A stretch of DNA of 64,000 bases from an uncultured Acidobacteriota bacterium (GTDB taxonomy: Bacteria > Acidobacteriota > Terriglobia > Terriglobales > Acidobacteriaceae), in NCBI GenBank assembly GCA_903873705.1, contig CAIQPK010000007.1, positions 1-64,000 on the forward strand, written 5' to 3'. Positions 43,995 through 54,290 of this stretch are shown here, piece after piece. The notes beneath the pieces were generated by a model. That model was not told the origin of the DNA, searched no databases, and saw only the letters and a program-made list of their open reading frames with translations. Position numbers and translations under genes: made by a program. Each line of letters begins with the position of its first letter. Positions within the stretch are counted from its first letter, which is position 1.

Positions 43995-44651
43995 ATGTCC
44001 AGAACCGAATCCACCATGGTGAAGCTTGGCACGGTCGCTCCCGCATTCGAGCTGGTCGACGCCATCTCCGGCCAGCCAATGAGCCGGGACGACGTAGCTG
44101 CACTCGCCTGGGACGACACCCTGCCCGACCGCGTCGTCACCTCCACCCACGGCGGCCCCAGCCAGAAGCACGGCCTGCTCGTCATGTTCGTCTGCGTCCA
44201 CTGCCCCTACGTCAAGCACGTCGAGCAGGAGCTTGCCCGCATCGGACACGACTACTTCGGCCCTGACGGCGAAGGCCCCATCGCCATCGCCGCCATCCAG
44301 TCCAACGATATCGCCGCCTATCCTCAGGACGGCCCCGGCCACATGCGCGAACAGGCCACGCGGCTCGGCTGGACTTTCCCCTATCTCCTCGACGACACTC
44401 AGGAGGTCGCCCGCTCCTACGGCGCCGCCTGCACCCCCGATTTTTTCCTCTTCGACGGCGAAATGCGCCTCGTCTACCGCGGCCAGCTAGACGACAGCCG
44501 CCCCCGCCGAGGCGACAGCGGTAACGACACCCCCGTCACAGGCAAAGACCTCCGCGCGGCGCTCGACGCCGTCATCGCCGGAAAAAGACCCGACACCAAC
44601 CAGCGCCAGAGCATCGGCTGCAACATCAAATGGCGAGAGGCCAACACCTGA
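43995..44651 (+). CDS. Thioredoxin-family / AhpC-TSA-like redoxin
   Basis: KLGTVAPAFELVDAISGQPMSRDDVAA...GLLVMFVCVHCPYVKHVEQELARIGHDYF...FPYLLDDTQEVARSYGAACTPDFFLFDGEMRLVYRGQLDDSRP. Confidence 0.88.
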   Translation: MSRTESTMVKLGTVAPAFELVDAISGQPMSRDDVAALAWDDTLPDRVVTSTHGGPSQKHGLLVMFVCVHCPYVKHVEQELARIGHDYFGPDGEGPIAIAAIQSNDIAAYPQDGPGHMREQATRLGWTFPYLLDDTQEVARSYGAACTPDFFLFDGEMRLVYRGQLDDSRPRRGDSGNDTPVTGKDLRAALDAVIAGKRPDTNQRQSIGCNIKWREANT

Positions 44652-44653
44652 TC

Positions 44654-45289
44654 ATGGATCCAGCGCTCGAAAACCTGAAAGACGGCGTCCGCCGCTTCCA
44701 TTCCAACGTCTTCGTCCGCAACGCGGAGATGTATGCCCGTGCTGCCATCGACCCTCAGCGCCCTCACACCCTCTTCATCGCCTGCGCCGACTCCCGCGTC
44801 GACCCCAACGAACTCACCCAGACCGGCCCCGGCGAAGTCTTCGTCACCCGCAACATCGGCAACATGGTCCCCGCCTACGGCGAAATGCTCGGCGGCGTCA
44901 GCGCCGTCATCGAGTTCGCCGTCAGCAGCCTCAACGTCCACCACATCGTCATCTGCGGACACTCCGACTGCGGCGCTATGAAGGCCCTCCTCCAGCCCGA
45001 GTCAGTAGAAGCCATGCCCACCGTCAAAAGCTGGCTCACCAACGCCCGCGCCGCCCTTACCGTCGCGGAAACTGTACACACCCGCATGGAGCTCGACCGC
45101 AGCCTCCTCTCCGTCCTGACCGAAGAAAACGTCCTCCTCCAGCTCCAGCACCTCAAAACGCACCCCTCAGTCGCCGGCGCCATGGCCATGGGCGAGCTCT
45201 CCGTCTCCGGCTGGGTCTACGACATCGGCACCGGCCGTGTCTGCATCGCCGAAGACGGTCAGCGAGAATTCGTCCCCGTCACCCCATAG
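44654..45289 (+). CDS. Beta-class carbonic anhydrase
   Basis: HTLFIACADSRVDPNELTQTGPGEVFVTRNIGNMVP...VHHIVICGHSDCGAMKALL. Confidence 0.95.
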   Translation: MDPALENLKDGVRRFHSNVFVRNAEMYARAAIDPQRPHTLFIACADSRVDPNELTQTGPGEVFVTRNIGNMVPAYGEMLGGVSAVIEFAVSSLNVHHIVICGHSDCGAMKALLQPESVEAMPTVKSWLTNARAALTVAETVHTRMELDRSLLSVLTEENVLLQLQHLKTHPSVAGAMAMGELSVSGWVYDIGTGRVCIAEDGQREFVPVTP

Positions 45290-45311
45290 CCCTTAACGCA
45301 TCCGCACGTAA

Positions 45312-45338
45312 AAAGCCCCGGCAACCAGCCGGGGCTTT
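45312..45338. terminator. Hairpin terminator
   Basis: AAAGCCCCGGC-AACCA-GCCGGGGCTTT. Confidence 0.8.
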
Positions 45339-45403
45339 CACCATTGATTCAGGGTGCCCTCTGTCCGGATTATCGGAGAGGGGGCACCCTGCGAAATCAA
45401 CCT

Positions 45404-46369
45404 CTACTGAACGTAAAGCGAATCGGCCAACCGGAACCGGATAATCGACTCCGAAGGAATCTCGATATCCCGATTCCCCGTAGTCCCGGCGATCAGCGTT
45501 CCAGCTCCCGCACCGGCAGCACCTCCAACGGCAAGGCCAACGCCGCCCGAAGCCAGCCCGCCAATCAACATACCCGCGCCCGCCATGCCGCCGATGAAGC
45601 CGGCAGTCCGCTTGCCCTTGCCCTTCTTGGTGCGCACATTGTCATGCGTGTCGAGCGCATAGCGGTTGCCGTTTAACTCCATCGACGTCAGCCGCAGCTC
45701 CAGGCTGGATGCACCCTTGAAGTGCCCCCGGCGATGCGCTTCATCAACGCGGCCCGCAACCGGCGTTCCTTTGGGGATAATCACATTGCCGTTCACGACA
45801 ACCGGCTCCACCAGCTCTCCGGTAAAGCGGTCACCAGCATGGTTGTACTTCACGCTGATGTGTTGATTGATCCGCATAGCCAGCGTCGTTCCCGCAGGAA
45901 CCGTAACATTCACGGCCGGTGCATTGGTCGAAATCGGCTGGTCCGGCGGCGGAACGTAACCTGCGTTGGCGGCATTGGTCACCGCCGGCGCACCCGGATC
46001 ATAAGATTGCACGGGCGCAGGCCCAGCAGCCGTATTCGCCAACGGTGCGGGAGCGCCGCCAACGGGAGTGACTACCGGATTCGTCCGCGCCGGCTTCGGC
46101 CCCGGAGAGGGCGGCGTAATTGCCGTCGTTACCTGCTGCGTCTGTCCGGGAGCAGGCGGGGTCACCGTTGTGATCACCGTATCGCCATTGCCGTCGATGT
46201 ACTGCACCTGCTGCGCCACGCCCGTCGATGCTGCGGCCTTCTTTGCCTGGTCGATCGCAGCCTGCTCTTTGCTCGCGCATCCCGTCAGCAGCGCCACACC
46301 CAAAAGACCGGCAGCGGCCAATCCGCGTACCGCGTAACCAAAATTCTTGACTTGCTTCATATCGTTCAT
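45404..46369 (-). CDS. Lipoprotein with glycine-zipper-like segment
   Basis: GLLGVALLTGCASKEQAAID lipobox; TAGFIGGMAGAGMLIGGLASGGVGLAVGGAAGAGAGTLIAG. Confidence 0.75.
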   Translation of the reverse strand: MNDMKQVKNFGYAVRGLAAAGLLGVALLTGCASKEQAAIDQAKKAAASTGVAQQVQYIDGNGDTVITTVTPPAPGQTQQVTTAITPPSPGPKPARTNPVVTPVGGAPAPLANTAAGPAPVQSYDPGAPAVTNAANAGYVPPPDQPISTNAPAVNVTVPAGTTLAMRINQHISVKYNHAGDRFTGELVEPVVVNGNVIIPKGTPVAGRVDEAHRRGHFKGASSLELRLTSMELNGNRYALDTHDNVRTKKGKGKRTAGFIGGMAGAGMLIGGLASGGVGLAVGGAAGAGAGTLIAGTTGNRDIEIPSESIIRFRLADSLYVQ

Positions 46370-46530
46370 CGTTCTCTCCTTGCGCTCATGCTGCATCGGG
46401 AACTCTAGGCCCACTGCACAGTTCCATTTGTCGCAACAGAGGTTGTGATGCCCTCCTTGATGGCGTTCGCTGCCTACGCGACCAGAAAAGGTTTAATATC
46501 GGGCCTGCGAAGCACAAAAGGAAATAACCC

Positions 46531-47762
46531 ATGAGCCTTCAGGAAAATAAACCCGCGCCCCCGGGCAACCGCCCACAGCTTGCCCACCTCACCGCGCAGC
46601 TCAATGACCTCCGCGAGCGTGGCACCTACTTCCGCCTCCGCGTGCTCGACGACGAGCAGGCCGCCGTTTGCCACTACGACGGCAAGCAGGTCACAACCTC
46701 GCCTCCAACAACTACCTCGGCCTCTGCAACCACCCCAAACTCCGCGAAGCCGCCATCGCCGCCACTCAGAAGTTCGGCGTCGGCTCCGGAGCCGTCCGCA
46801 CCATCGCCGGCACCATGCGCATCCACCTGGAGCTCGAAGAAAAGATCGCCGCCTTCAAAGGGGTCGAAGCCTGCGTCGTCTTCCAGTCCGGCTTCGCCGC
46901 CAACGCCGGCACCGTCTCCAGCATCCTCGGGAAAGAAGACTTCATCCTCTCCGACGAGCTCAACCACGCCAGCATCATCGACGGCGCACGCCTCTCCCGC
47001 GCGAAAATCAAGGTCTTCCGCCACAAAGACGTCGCCCACTGCGAAGAGCTGCTGAAAGAAGTCCAGAACGAACCCGGCCGCAAGCTCGTCATCACCGACG
47101 GCGTTTTCTCCATGGACGGCGACATCGGTCCCGTAGCCCAGCTCTCCGCGCTCTGTGAAAAGTACGGCGCCATCATGATGGTCGACGACGCCCACGCCTC
47201 CGGCGTCCTTGGCCGCAACGGCCGCGGCTCAGTCGATCACTTCCACTGCACCGACAAGGTCGACGTCCAGGTCGGCACCCTCTCCAAGGCTATCGGCGCC
47301 CTCGGTGGTTACGTCTGCGGCTCCCGCGATCTCATCGACTACCTCTACCACCGCGCACGGCCCTTCCTCTTCAGCACATCGCACCCACCCAGCGTCGCCG
47401 CCACCTGCATCGCCGCTTTTGACCTGCTTGAATCGGAACCCGAGCGCATAGCTCGCCTATGGGACAACACGCGCTACTTCCAGTCCGAGCTGAGGAATGC
47501 CGGCTTCAACATCGGAGGCGTTACCACGCCGGCCAGCGAAACGCCCATCACGCCCATCATTATCGGCGACGGCCGCCAGACCATGGACTTCAGCCGCGCC
47601 CTCTTTGCTGCTGGCGTCATGGCCACCGGCATCGCCTTCCCCACCGTCCCCGAAGGCAAAGCCCGTATCCGCTGCATCATGACCAGCGAGCACACCCGTG
47701 CGCAGATCGACCAGGCCCTCGAAACCCTTTCCACCACCGCAAAATCCATGGGCGTACTCTAA
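46531..47762 (+). pseudogene. kbl: Glycine C-acetyltransferase (2-amino-3-ketobutyrate CoA ligase)-like PLP enzyme, split by a single-base frameshift near 46693
   Basis: Frame 1 encodes MSLQENKPAPPGNRPQLAHLTAQLNDLRERGTYFRLRVLDDEQAAVCHYDGKQV; frame 3 continues NLASNNYLGLCNHPKLREAAIAATQKFGVGSGAVRTIAGTMRIHLELEEKIAAFKG... to the C-terminus. Confidence 0.85.
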
Positions 47763-47770
47763 CCAGCCGC

Positions 47771-48883
47771 CTACCAGGCCTGCTCGCGAGGCCCCGCCGG
47801 CAGATCGCCTTCCTTCTTCTTCGCACCCAGGAACGGCCGCTCAAAGTATCGGAAGAACAGGTAGCCAAAGACAAAGATCACCGGGACGCTGACCATCTCG
47901 GTTGCCTGTGGCAGCGCCGGCACACGCGTCCGTATCAACCGCACCGTCGACCAGAACAGATCGTTCATCGGCACATGCGTCAGGTACACCGAGTAAGAAA
48001 ACACACCCACAGCCACCAGCCATGGCCGTGTCAGCCAAGGCATCCTTGCCTCCCGCTCCAGGCACACCGCCAGCAGGCAGGCAAACGCCGTGCTCGCCAG
48101 AATGTCGCGGTAAGGAAGCGTCGCCGCCGTAAACACGCACCCCACCGCCATAGCCAGCAGCACCGGAAAAACAAATGCTGGCATGTTGATCGGCTTGCGG
48201 CTCGCAATACGCTCGGCCAGCAGCATCCCCAGAAACCACTCGAAGTAGCGAGTCAGCACAAAAGCTTTTAGCGAAACCGGGTGGACCGTGAAGAAAATTT
48301 CACAACCCAGCAACGCCAGCAGCGGCCACATAAACCCGGCTCTGCGGCAGAGCCAGAGCAGCACGGGATACAGAAGGTAGAACTGGGTCTCAAAAACCAG
48401 CGTCCAATACACGCCGTTGAAGTTGAAAGCAGGCGGATAAATCTGCTGCGCAAAAAACGCGCTGGCCACAAAGCTCCGCACATCCGCCACCGCTGCAAAG
48501 TGCAGCGGCTCGTGCTTGGCGAACGCCACAAACGTCGGTATCGCCAGCAGCACCAGCGACGTCCACACCAGGCTCGCGAAGTACGCCGGATACAGCCTGA
48601 AAAATCGCCGCTTCGCAAAGCTCTTCAGCCGCAGCTGGTCTGATCCCGTCGCATGAAACTTGATCGCCTGCGGCAGATGAATGCATAACCCGCTCAACAC
48701 AAAGAAAAGGTTGACCCCCAGGTACCCAAACCCAAAGAAAGCCGTATGCGGTCCCAGTCCATGCGGAACCACCCAGGGCGGCTTCTGCGTGCTGCCATCC
48801 GGATAAAATCGTCCCCACACGTGGAAGAACACCACGGCAATCGCGGCAATGCCACGCAGTGAATCAATGGACTTGAACCGCAT
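47771..48883 (-). CDS. Acyltransferase family 3 membrane protein
   Basis: RFKSIDSLRGIAAIAVVFFHVWGRFYP...NLFFVLSGLCIHLPQA; about 10 TM segments. Confidence 0.9.
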   Translation of the reverse strand: MRFKSIDSLRGIAAIAVVFFHVWGRFYPDGSTQKPPWVVPHGLGPHTAFFGFGYLGVNLFFVLSGLCIHLPQAIKFHATGSDQLRLKSFAKRRFFRLYPAYFASLVWTSLVLLAIPTFVAFAKHEPLHFAAVADVRSFVASAFFAQQIYPPAFNFNGVYWTLVFETQFYLLYPVLLWLCRRAGFMWPLLALLGCEIFFTVHPVSLKAFVLTRYFEWFLGMLLAERIASRKPINMPAFVFPVLLAMAVGCVFTAATLPYRDILASTAFACLLAVCLEREARMPWLTRPWLVAVGVFSYSVYLTHVPMNDLFWSTVRLIRTRVPALPQATEMVSVPVIFVFGYLFFRYFERPFLGAKKKEGDLPAGPREQAW

Positions 48884-48933
48884 CTCCGCAGTTTAGCCCG
48901 GATCGTGCCCATCGCCTTAGTGATTTCGAGTAG

Positions 48934-51381
48934 CTATATTTTCTGCATGCGCTGAATGTCCCGCACTCCGGGCACTTTACGCAGATTCTGCGTCAACCGT
49001 GTAAGGTGTCGCAGATCGACGGTCTCAATGACAAAGTCGCAGTAAACAGTCCCATCGCTGTTCGGCCGCGTCTCCACTGACTTGATATTCGTTCCATCGT
49101 CATAAATGATCGCCGTAAACTCTTTCAGCAACCCCGCACGATCGTCGCAGAACAAAATCAACCTCACCGGATAGGTCGCCTGCTTCGGAGAAGCAGCATC
49201 CGTCGGCGCCGCCGACCACTCCACCTCAATCCTCCGGTCCGCCTCATAGAGCAGATTTTGCACATTCGAACAGCTCCGCGCATGAACCGCCACACCCTTG
49301 CCCCGCGTTACGTAACCGATAATCTCTTCCCCACGAATCGGATTACAACAACGCGCCCGGTAGACCAGCAGATCGTCCTGCCCCTCCACCTGCAGCGAGT
49401 CCGCACCCTTGCCGAAGAAAACCCGCTTCACCGCATCCGACATATGCGACAGCGTGTTCGAAACCTTGCCCGCCTCCGCCGCCGGTGCCTCCGTGGCCAT
49501 CGTGCTTCCCGGTTCGAGCTTGTTCAGCACCTGCCGCGTCGAGTACTTGCCAAACCCAATCCCCGCCAGCAAATCCTGCTCATTGCCCAGCCCATAATCG
49601 CCAGCGATGCGATCAAAGTCCGCCATCTCAAACTTCGCCAGCGACAGCTTGTACTTCCGTGCCTCGCGCTCCAGCAGCTTCTTGCCGATCTCGATAGCCC
49701 GCGTCCGCTGGTGCTCATTCAGCCAGTGCTTGATCTTGTTCCGCGCTCGCGAGCTCTTCGCAAACGTCAGCCAGTCGCGCGAAGGAGCATGTCCCACCTG
49801 CGTCATGATCTCGACAATGTCGCCATTGCGCAGCTTGTGCTTCAACGGAACGATCCGGTTGTTCACCTTCGCTCCCGTCGTCGCATGACCCACATCCGTA
49901 TGCACCGCGTATGCGAAATCAATCGGGCTCGCGTCCTTGGGCAGCACCACTACCTTGCCCTTGGGTGTAAACGTGTACACCTCTTCCGGATAAAGGTCGA
50001 TGCGCAGCGTCGACATGAACTCGTTCGGGTCCGACATCTCCCGCTGCCACTCCATCAACTGCCTTACCCACGCCAGCCGCTGCTCGTCCTTCGCCGAAAC
50101 GTTATCGCTGGCCTTGTACTTCCAGTGGGCCGCGATGCCTTCCTCGGCAATCCGGTGCATCTCTTCCGTACGAATCTGCACCTCAAACTGGTGCCCACCC
50201 TCAGCAATCAGCGTCGTATGCAGCGACTGATAAAGATTCGGCCGCGGCATCGCAATAAAGTCCTTGAACCGCCCCGGCACCGGCCGCCACGTGCTGTGCA
50301 GTATCCCGATCAGCGCATAACACTGCGTCACCGTCTCCACAATCACGCGAATCGCAAACAGGTCATACACCTGGTCCACCGGAACCTGGTGCGCCGTCAG
50401 CTTCTGCTGAATCGAATACAGCCGCTTGATCCGCGACTCCACCCGCCCCTGTATGTGGTTCTCTTTGAGCTTCGTTTCCAGCGTCCCCACAATCTTGCCC
50501 AGGAAAACCTCGCCCTCACCACGCAGCGACTCCACCTGCTCCGTCAACTGCGTAAACGAAAAAGGATCGGTATATCGAAACGCCAGGTCCTCAAGCTCCC
50601 CGCGCAGCTTGCCCATACCCAGCCGGTGCGCCAGCGGCGCATAAATTTCCAACGTTTCGCGCGCAATCTTTTGCTGCTTCTCCGGCTTCAAATGCTCCAG
50701 CGTGCGCATATTGTGCAGCCGGTCAGCCAGCTTGATGATCACCACGCGCACGTCCGTCACCATCGCCAGCAGCATCTTGCGGATGTTCTCCGCCTGGTGC
50801 TCTTCGCGATTCGCAAACTTGATCTTGTCCAGCTTGGTCACGCCCTCAACAATGTGCGCCACCTGGTCGCCGAACCGCTTGGCAATCTCAACCGACGTCA
50901 CATCGGTGTCTTCCACCGCATCATGCAGCAACCCCGCAGCGATGGCCGTCGAGTCCATCTTCAACTCAGCCAGCACCTGCGCTACTTCCAGCGGATGAAT
51001 AATGTAAGGCTCGCCCGAGGCACGCTTCTGTCCCTCGTGCTGCAGTACCGTGAACGCCCACGCAGCGCGGATAATTTCGAGATCGTCTGCCGGTCGGTTC
51101 GCATGCACCGTCGTCAGCAGGTGCTCAAACTTCTCCGCCAGCGCCACACTCGGCGGCCCGGCAGGCTCGTCCGCAGCAGGTTCCACCGCGGCCGGAGGCG
51201 ATACCAGCTGTCCACTAGGTTCATCAAGGCTTGTGGCGGGCGCAGACTCAGGCGTCGCGGCCGCAGGCCGTGGCGGAGCGGCCGACAGAGCTGCTTCCAG
51301 CTCCATACCGGTATCGCTGGGTATCGACGTAAAAGTCGTCTCAGAGCCAGGCTTCTGACGGCCAGGCTGCGCGGGCACCAT
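48934..51381 (-). CDS. Bifunctional (p)ppGpp synthetase/hydrolase, RelA/SpoT homologue
   Basis: HD domain (YIIHPLEVAQVLAELKMDSTAIAAGLLHDAVEDTDV), synthetase domain, TGS and C-terminal ACT. Confidence 0.96.
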   Translation of the reverse strand: MVPAQPGRQKPGSETTFTSIPSDTGMELEAALSAAPPRPAAATPESAPATSLDEPSGQLVSPPAAVEPAADEPAGPPSVALAEKFEHLLTTVHANRPADDLEIIRAAWAFTVLQHEGQKRASGEPYIIHPLEVAQVLAELKMDSTAIAAGLLHDAVEDTDVTSVEIAKRFGDQVAHIVEGVTKLDKIKFANREEHQAENIRKMLLAMVTDVRVVIIKLADRLHNMRTLEHLKPEKQQKIARETLEIYAPLAHRLGMGKLRGELEDLAFRYTDPFSFTQLTEQVESLRGEGEVFLGKIVGTLETKLKENHIQGRVESRIKRLYSIQQKLTAHQVPVDQVYDLFAIRVIVETVTQCYALIGILHSTWRPVPGRFKDFIAMPRPNLYQSLHTTLIAEGGHQFEVQIRTEEMHRIAEEGIAAHWKYKASDNVSAKDEQRLAWVRQLMEWQREMSDPNEFMSTLRIDLYPEEVYTFTPKGKVVVLPKDASPIDFAYAVHTDVGHATTGAKVNNRIVPLKHKLRNGDIVEIMTQVGHAPSRDWLTFAKSSRARNKIKHWLNEHQRTRAIEIGKKLLEREARKYKLSLAKFEMADFDRIAGDYGLGNEQDLLAGIGFGKYSTRQVLNKLEPGSTMATEAPAAEAGKVSNTLSHMSDAVKRVFFGKGADSLQVEGQDDLLVYRARCCNPIRGEEIIGYVTRGKGVAVHARSCSNVQNLLYEADRRIEVEWSAAPTDAASPKQATYPVRLILFCDDRAGLLKEFTAIIYDDGTNIKSVETRPNSDGTVYCDFVIETVDLRHLTRLTQNLRKVPGVRDIQRMQKI

Positions 51382-51436
51382 AGGTCATTCTACATCGGAG
51401 GTGTTACGCCACTCTCTGCAGCCCGGTAACCGCCTG

Positions 51437-52609
51437 TCAGTGCAACAACCCCGGCACCGGCCGCACTCCGTGGTGCGTCCACTGCACCAACTCATCGAAC
51501 GTCCGCCCCACTTCCTCCGAGCTGAACGTGCAGTGCCCGTCCCGATGCACATACTGCTGCACCAGGTTCTCCCCGAACCCCGCCATCTCCACCTGCCGCG
51601 CATAAAGCGACAGCGTCGTCGCCGGTATCAGCGGATCGTAGACCGTGTGCAGCGCCAGCATCGGCTTCTCCAGGTGCCCGGTCGACGTGTAGTGGTGCAT
51701 CAGGTACTCCCGCGCCTTCGGGTCCGCGGCATAACGGCGTACGCCATCGTTCAGCGCATAATCGCCGGCGCTCATGCCCGGAGTAGTCCCCGTGTAGATG
51801 TAGTTGCGATTGTCAAAAGGATTGCCCCCCGCACGCTTCTGCATGTCCGACACGATAAACGTGAAGTAAGCAATGTCGTGGGCCACTTCATTATCCGTAT
51901 GCAGCCCCATCAACGACCGCATCGCCGATGCCCCTGACGGATTCGTCCGAATGGCCGCCAGTATCTTCTCGTGCAGCGCCGCCGACTCTTCGTAGTTCGC
52001 GGGCGTCATCACCAGCGGCGGCATCACGCCCGGATAGTAATAGTCGAACGCCGCGCGCCAGGCGAACCGCCGCTCGAACGCCTCATAGGTCGACCCCACA
52101 GCGCCGCACAAATCCAGCCCGCCCACATAAGGCTTCGGATTCAGTTCCAGTGTCACCATCACCAGCGCGCCACCCATCGACCCGCCGGCCACATACGTTT
52201 CTTTGGGCTGCCCATACTGCTTGACGAAGTACTTCCGCAACGCCTCGGTCTCGGGATACGCCTGCTGCAGCGCCCATCCCGCCGCCGAGTACTTGCTCTG
52301 CGCCACCGCATAGTGCCGCTGAAACAGCGGCAGCGCCTGCGAGTTCAGCCGTTCCGCAATCCGGAACTGCGACCGCTCCTCTTCGTAGCCGTGATAGTAG
52401 ACCACCAGCGAGTGGTTCCAATCCGCCGGTATGTCGATCCGGTAAGCGGCGCCATCCAGGAACCCGGCCTCGGTAGTCCCCAGGGGTGTGGTCAACACCT
52501 CGGGCTTCTCCACCGGCTTAGGCCCGCCTTTCTGCGCAAGCATGCTGCCACTTATGCCTGCGAGTAACAGCGCAGCCGACAAAAACCGGTAGTGGAGCAC
52601 AAATCGCAT
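51437..52609 (-). CDS. Secreted alpha/beta hydrolase
   Basis: Signal peptide; HSLVVYYHGYEEE oxyanion region; TYVAGGSMGGALVMVTLE nucleophile elbow; C-terminal HRDGHCTF. Confidence 0.85.
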   Translation of the reverse strand: MRFVLHYRFLSAALLLAGISGSMLAQKGGPKPVEKPEVLTTPLGTTEAGFLDGAAYRIDIPADWNHSLVVYYHGYEEERSQFRIAERLNSQALPLFQRHYAVAQSKYSAAGWALQQAYPETEALRKYFVKQYGQPKETYVAGGSMGGALVMVTLELNPKPYVGGLDLCGAVGSTYEAFERRFAWRAAFDYYYPGVMPPLVMTPANYEESAALHEKILAAIRTNPSGASAMRSLMGLHTDNEVAHDIAYFTFIVSDMQKRAGGNPFDNRNYIYTGTTPGMSAGDYALNDGVRRYAADPKAREYLMHHYTSTGHLEKPMLALHTVYDPLIPATTLSLYARQVEMAGFGENLVQQYVHRDGHCTFSSEEVGRTFDELVQWTHHGVRPVPGLLH

Positions 52610-52749
52610 CGCAGGTGTCCAGTGGGGCAGGCTTCATCTTACCGTGACGCCCGCCTTTATCAAGGACTTATCGCAACCGTTGCACCACCGGCAAGGTCAG
52701 CAGCCATATCCCTGCGGGGCGCTGCCGTACCTCGCCCTCCGGTCAGCAG

Positions 52750-53451
52750 CTACGCCGCCACAGCTAGGCTTGCCGACTCGCAGTGCTCCACCACGGGCTC
52801 GCTCTCCGGCTTGCTCCGGCGTCGCGAACCCCTGTACTTGATCCCCGCGAAGCCCAGCACGCCCGTTCCCAGCAGAACGATGCTGGAAGGCTCAGGCGTT
52901 GGCGCCGGCGCGAGGTTGTCGATAAAGACCTGCGGCGGACCATCGGTCCATCCCGTCGTATCGCCGGTCGGCGTAAAGATGGTGAAGTGCGCGTAGTTCA
53001 GGCCGGCATACGCTGAAAGGTTGCCGCTCTGGGCAGCCGCCAGCGCATCGGTCGCGATGGCCGCTGCTGCCGCAGTAAATCCGCTCTGCGAAGACACCGA
53101 AGCATCGAAGATCTCCCACGCGGCGAACTGATCGTCCGCAATGGTCTGGGCGTTGGTTTCGCTGCCTATCTTGTACGAGATGATCGCCGCAGCCCGCAGA
53201 TTGACCGAAGCCTGCGAATCATCCATCGGCACCGCGCTCTCCGTTGCCTGCCAGCTTTCCCCGCTGGTCACATGCAGGGCGAAGTCAAGGCACATCATCG
53301 GCGTGGTTGCAGCAGCCCCATCGACGCTGAGGTTGTAAGGGTAGACGTAAACCTGGTCTACCGCCTGTCCTCCGGTATTGACGAAGGTGAGTGTATCGGC
53401 GAAAGCGGTAGCAGAAAACAGAAGGCAAAGAGTGATGGCGAGTTGTTTCAT
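52750..53451 (-). CDS. PEP-CTERM sorting-domain protein
   Basis: Signal peptide LLFSATAFA; C-terminal TPEPSSIVLLGTGVLGFAGIKYRGSRRRSK. Confidence 0.9.
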   Translation of the reverse strand: MKQLAITLCLLFSATAFADTLTFVNTGGQAVDQVYVYPYNLSVDGAAATTPMMCLDFALHVTSGESWQATESAVPMDDSQASVNLRAAAIISYKIGSETNAQTIADDQFAAWEIFDASVSSQSGFTAAAAAIATDALAAAQSGNLSAYAGLNYAHFTIFTPTGDTTGWTDGPPQVFIDNLAPAPTPEPSSIVLLGTGVLGFAGIKYRGSRRRSKPESEPVVEHCESASLAVAA

Positions 53452-53943
53452 GGCTAGACCTTTTCTTCCTCAAAATTTTCTTCAGGAAGGGGAGGTCGAA
53501 TACACTCGCCCGCTCATCCTGAAGTTCAATCTGCGAAATCTCGTCTAACGGGAAACCGGGTTCTAGACCCCGGCTGCGTTGTCGGTGACTTACAGGAGCG
53601 AGTATGCATGGCTATGCGAATCGACAGTAAAATCAATGGTTTTAGCATTTTCGTTACCTGAGTTCGAAGAGTAACCACGGGGCATCTCCCGAAATATCCC
53701 AGCTGATTTCTCCTGGCTTACAAACGCGCCGCAGCATCACTCGGAACCGCAACCAGCAAGCAGGCACAAGCGTTTCTTGACGTCGGTAAGTCTTATGTAA
53801 GCAGAGGGAATAACCGGCTAGAAGCACCGCGCACTGTCACGCCGACGTTAACCAAGTTGAAAAATAGTCACCCGGGTTTCGCGCGCAGTAGCGCCCGCTT
53901 CGTCGTTGCCTCTTCCCAAATGGTTACCAAGTGGGTATGCAAA

Positions 53944-53979
53944 GGCCCAAAACAGCCCATTTTCAGGCTGTTTTCGGCC
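53944..53979. terminator. Strong hairpin in long intergenic region
   Basis: GGCCCAAAACAGCC-CATTTTCA-GGCTGTTTTCGGCC. Confidence 0.5.
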
Positions 53980-53988
53980 CTCAGGCGC

Positions 53989-54006
53989 CTGCAACTATAG
54001 TTGCAG
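53989..54006. repeat. 18-bp perfect palindrome
   Basis: CTGCAACTATAGTTGCAG. Confidence 0.7.
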
Positions 54007-54290
54007 TTGTTAGCTTGTGGTTAACATTTTCGCGATAACTTGCGCTACAAACCCGTCCGCAGCTCTAAGACCAACTTGTTCGTTGACCCCCTGCAGCGCC
54101 TTTACTCGATCACTTTCCTGTCCGTTCGAAAGTCAGCGGTTCTATAGATAACCACGTAGCCGATAACGCGTGCTGGACGCGTCACGTCCAACCCGCGCAG
54201 CGCGTTGCATAGAAATCAAATTACCCGAGCCGTTAGTATGGGGGCGCTGCTTCCCCTTGGATCTACGCGTAGAAAGGCACCCATCACTCC

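Noticed and set aside
46650-46720. Programmed -1 ribosomal frameshift in kbl
   Set aside because: No X-XXY-YYZ slippery heptamer or obvious downstream pseudoknot at the join; a one-base deletion is the simpler explanation.
49258-51429. 723-aa plus-strand ORF
   Set aside because: Antisense of the RelA/SpoT gene; Arg/His/Leu-rich composition and no recognisable domain.
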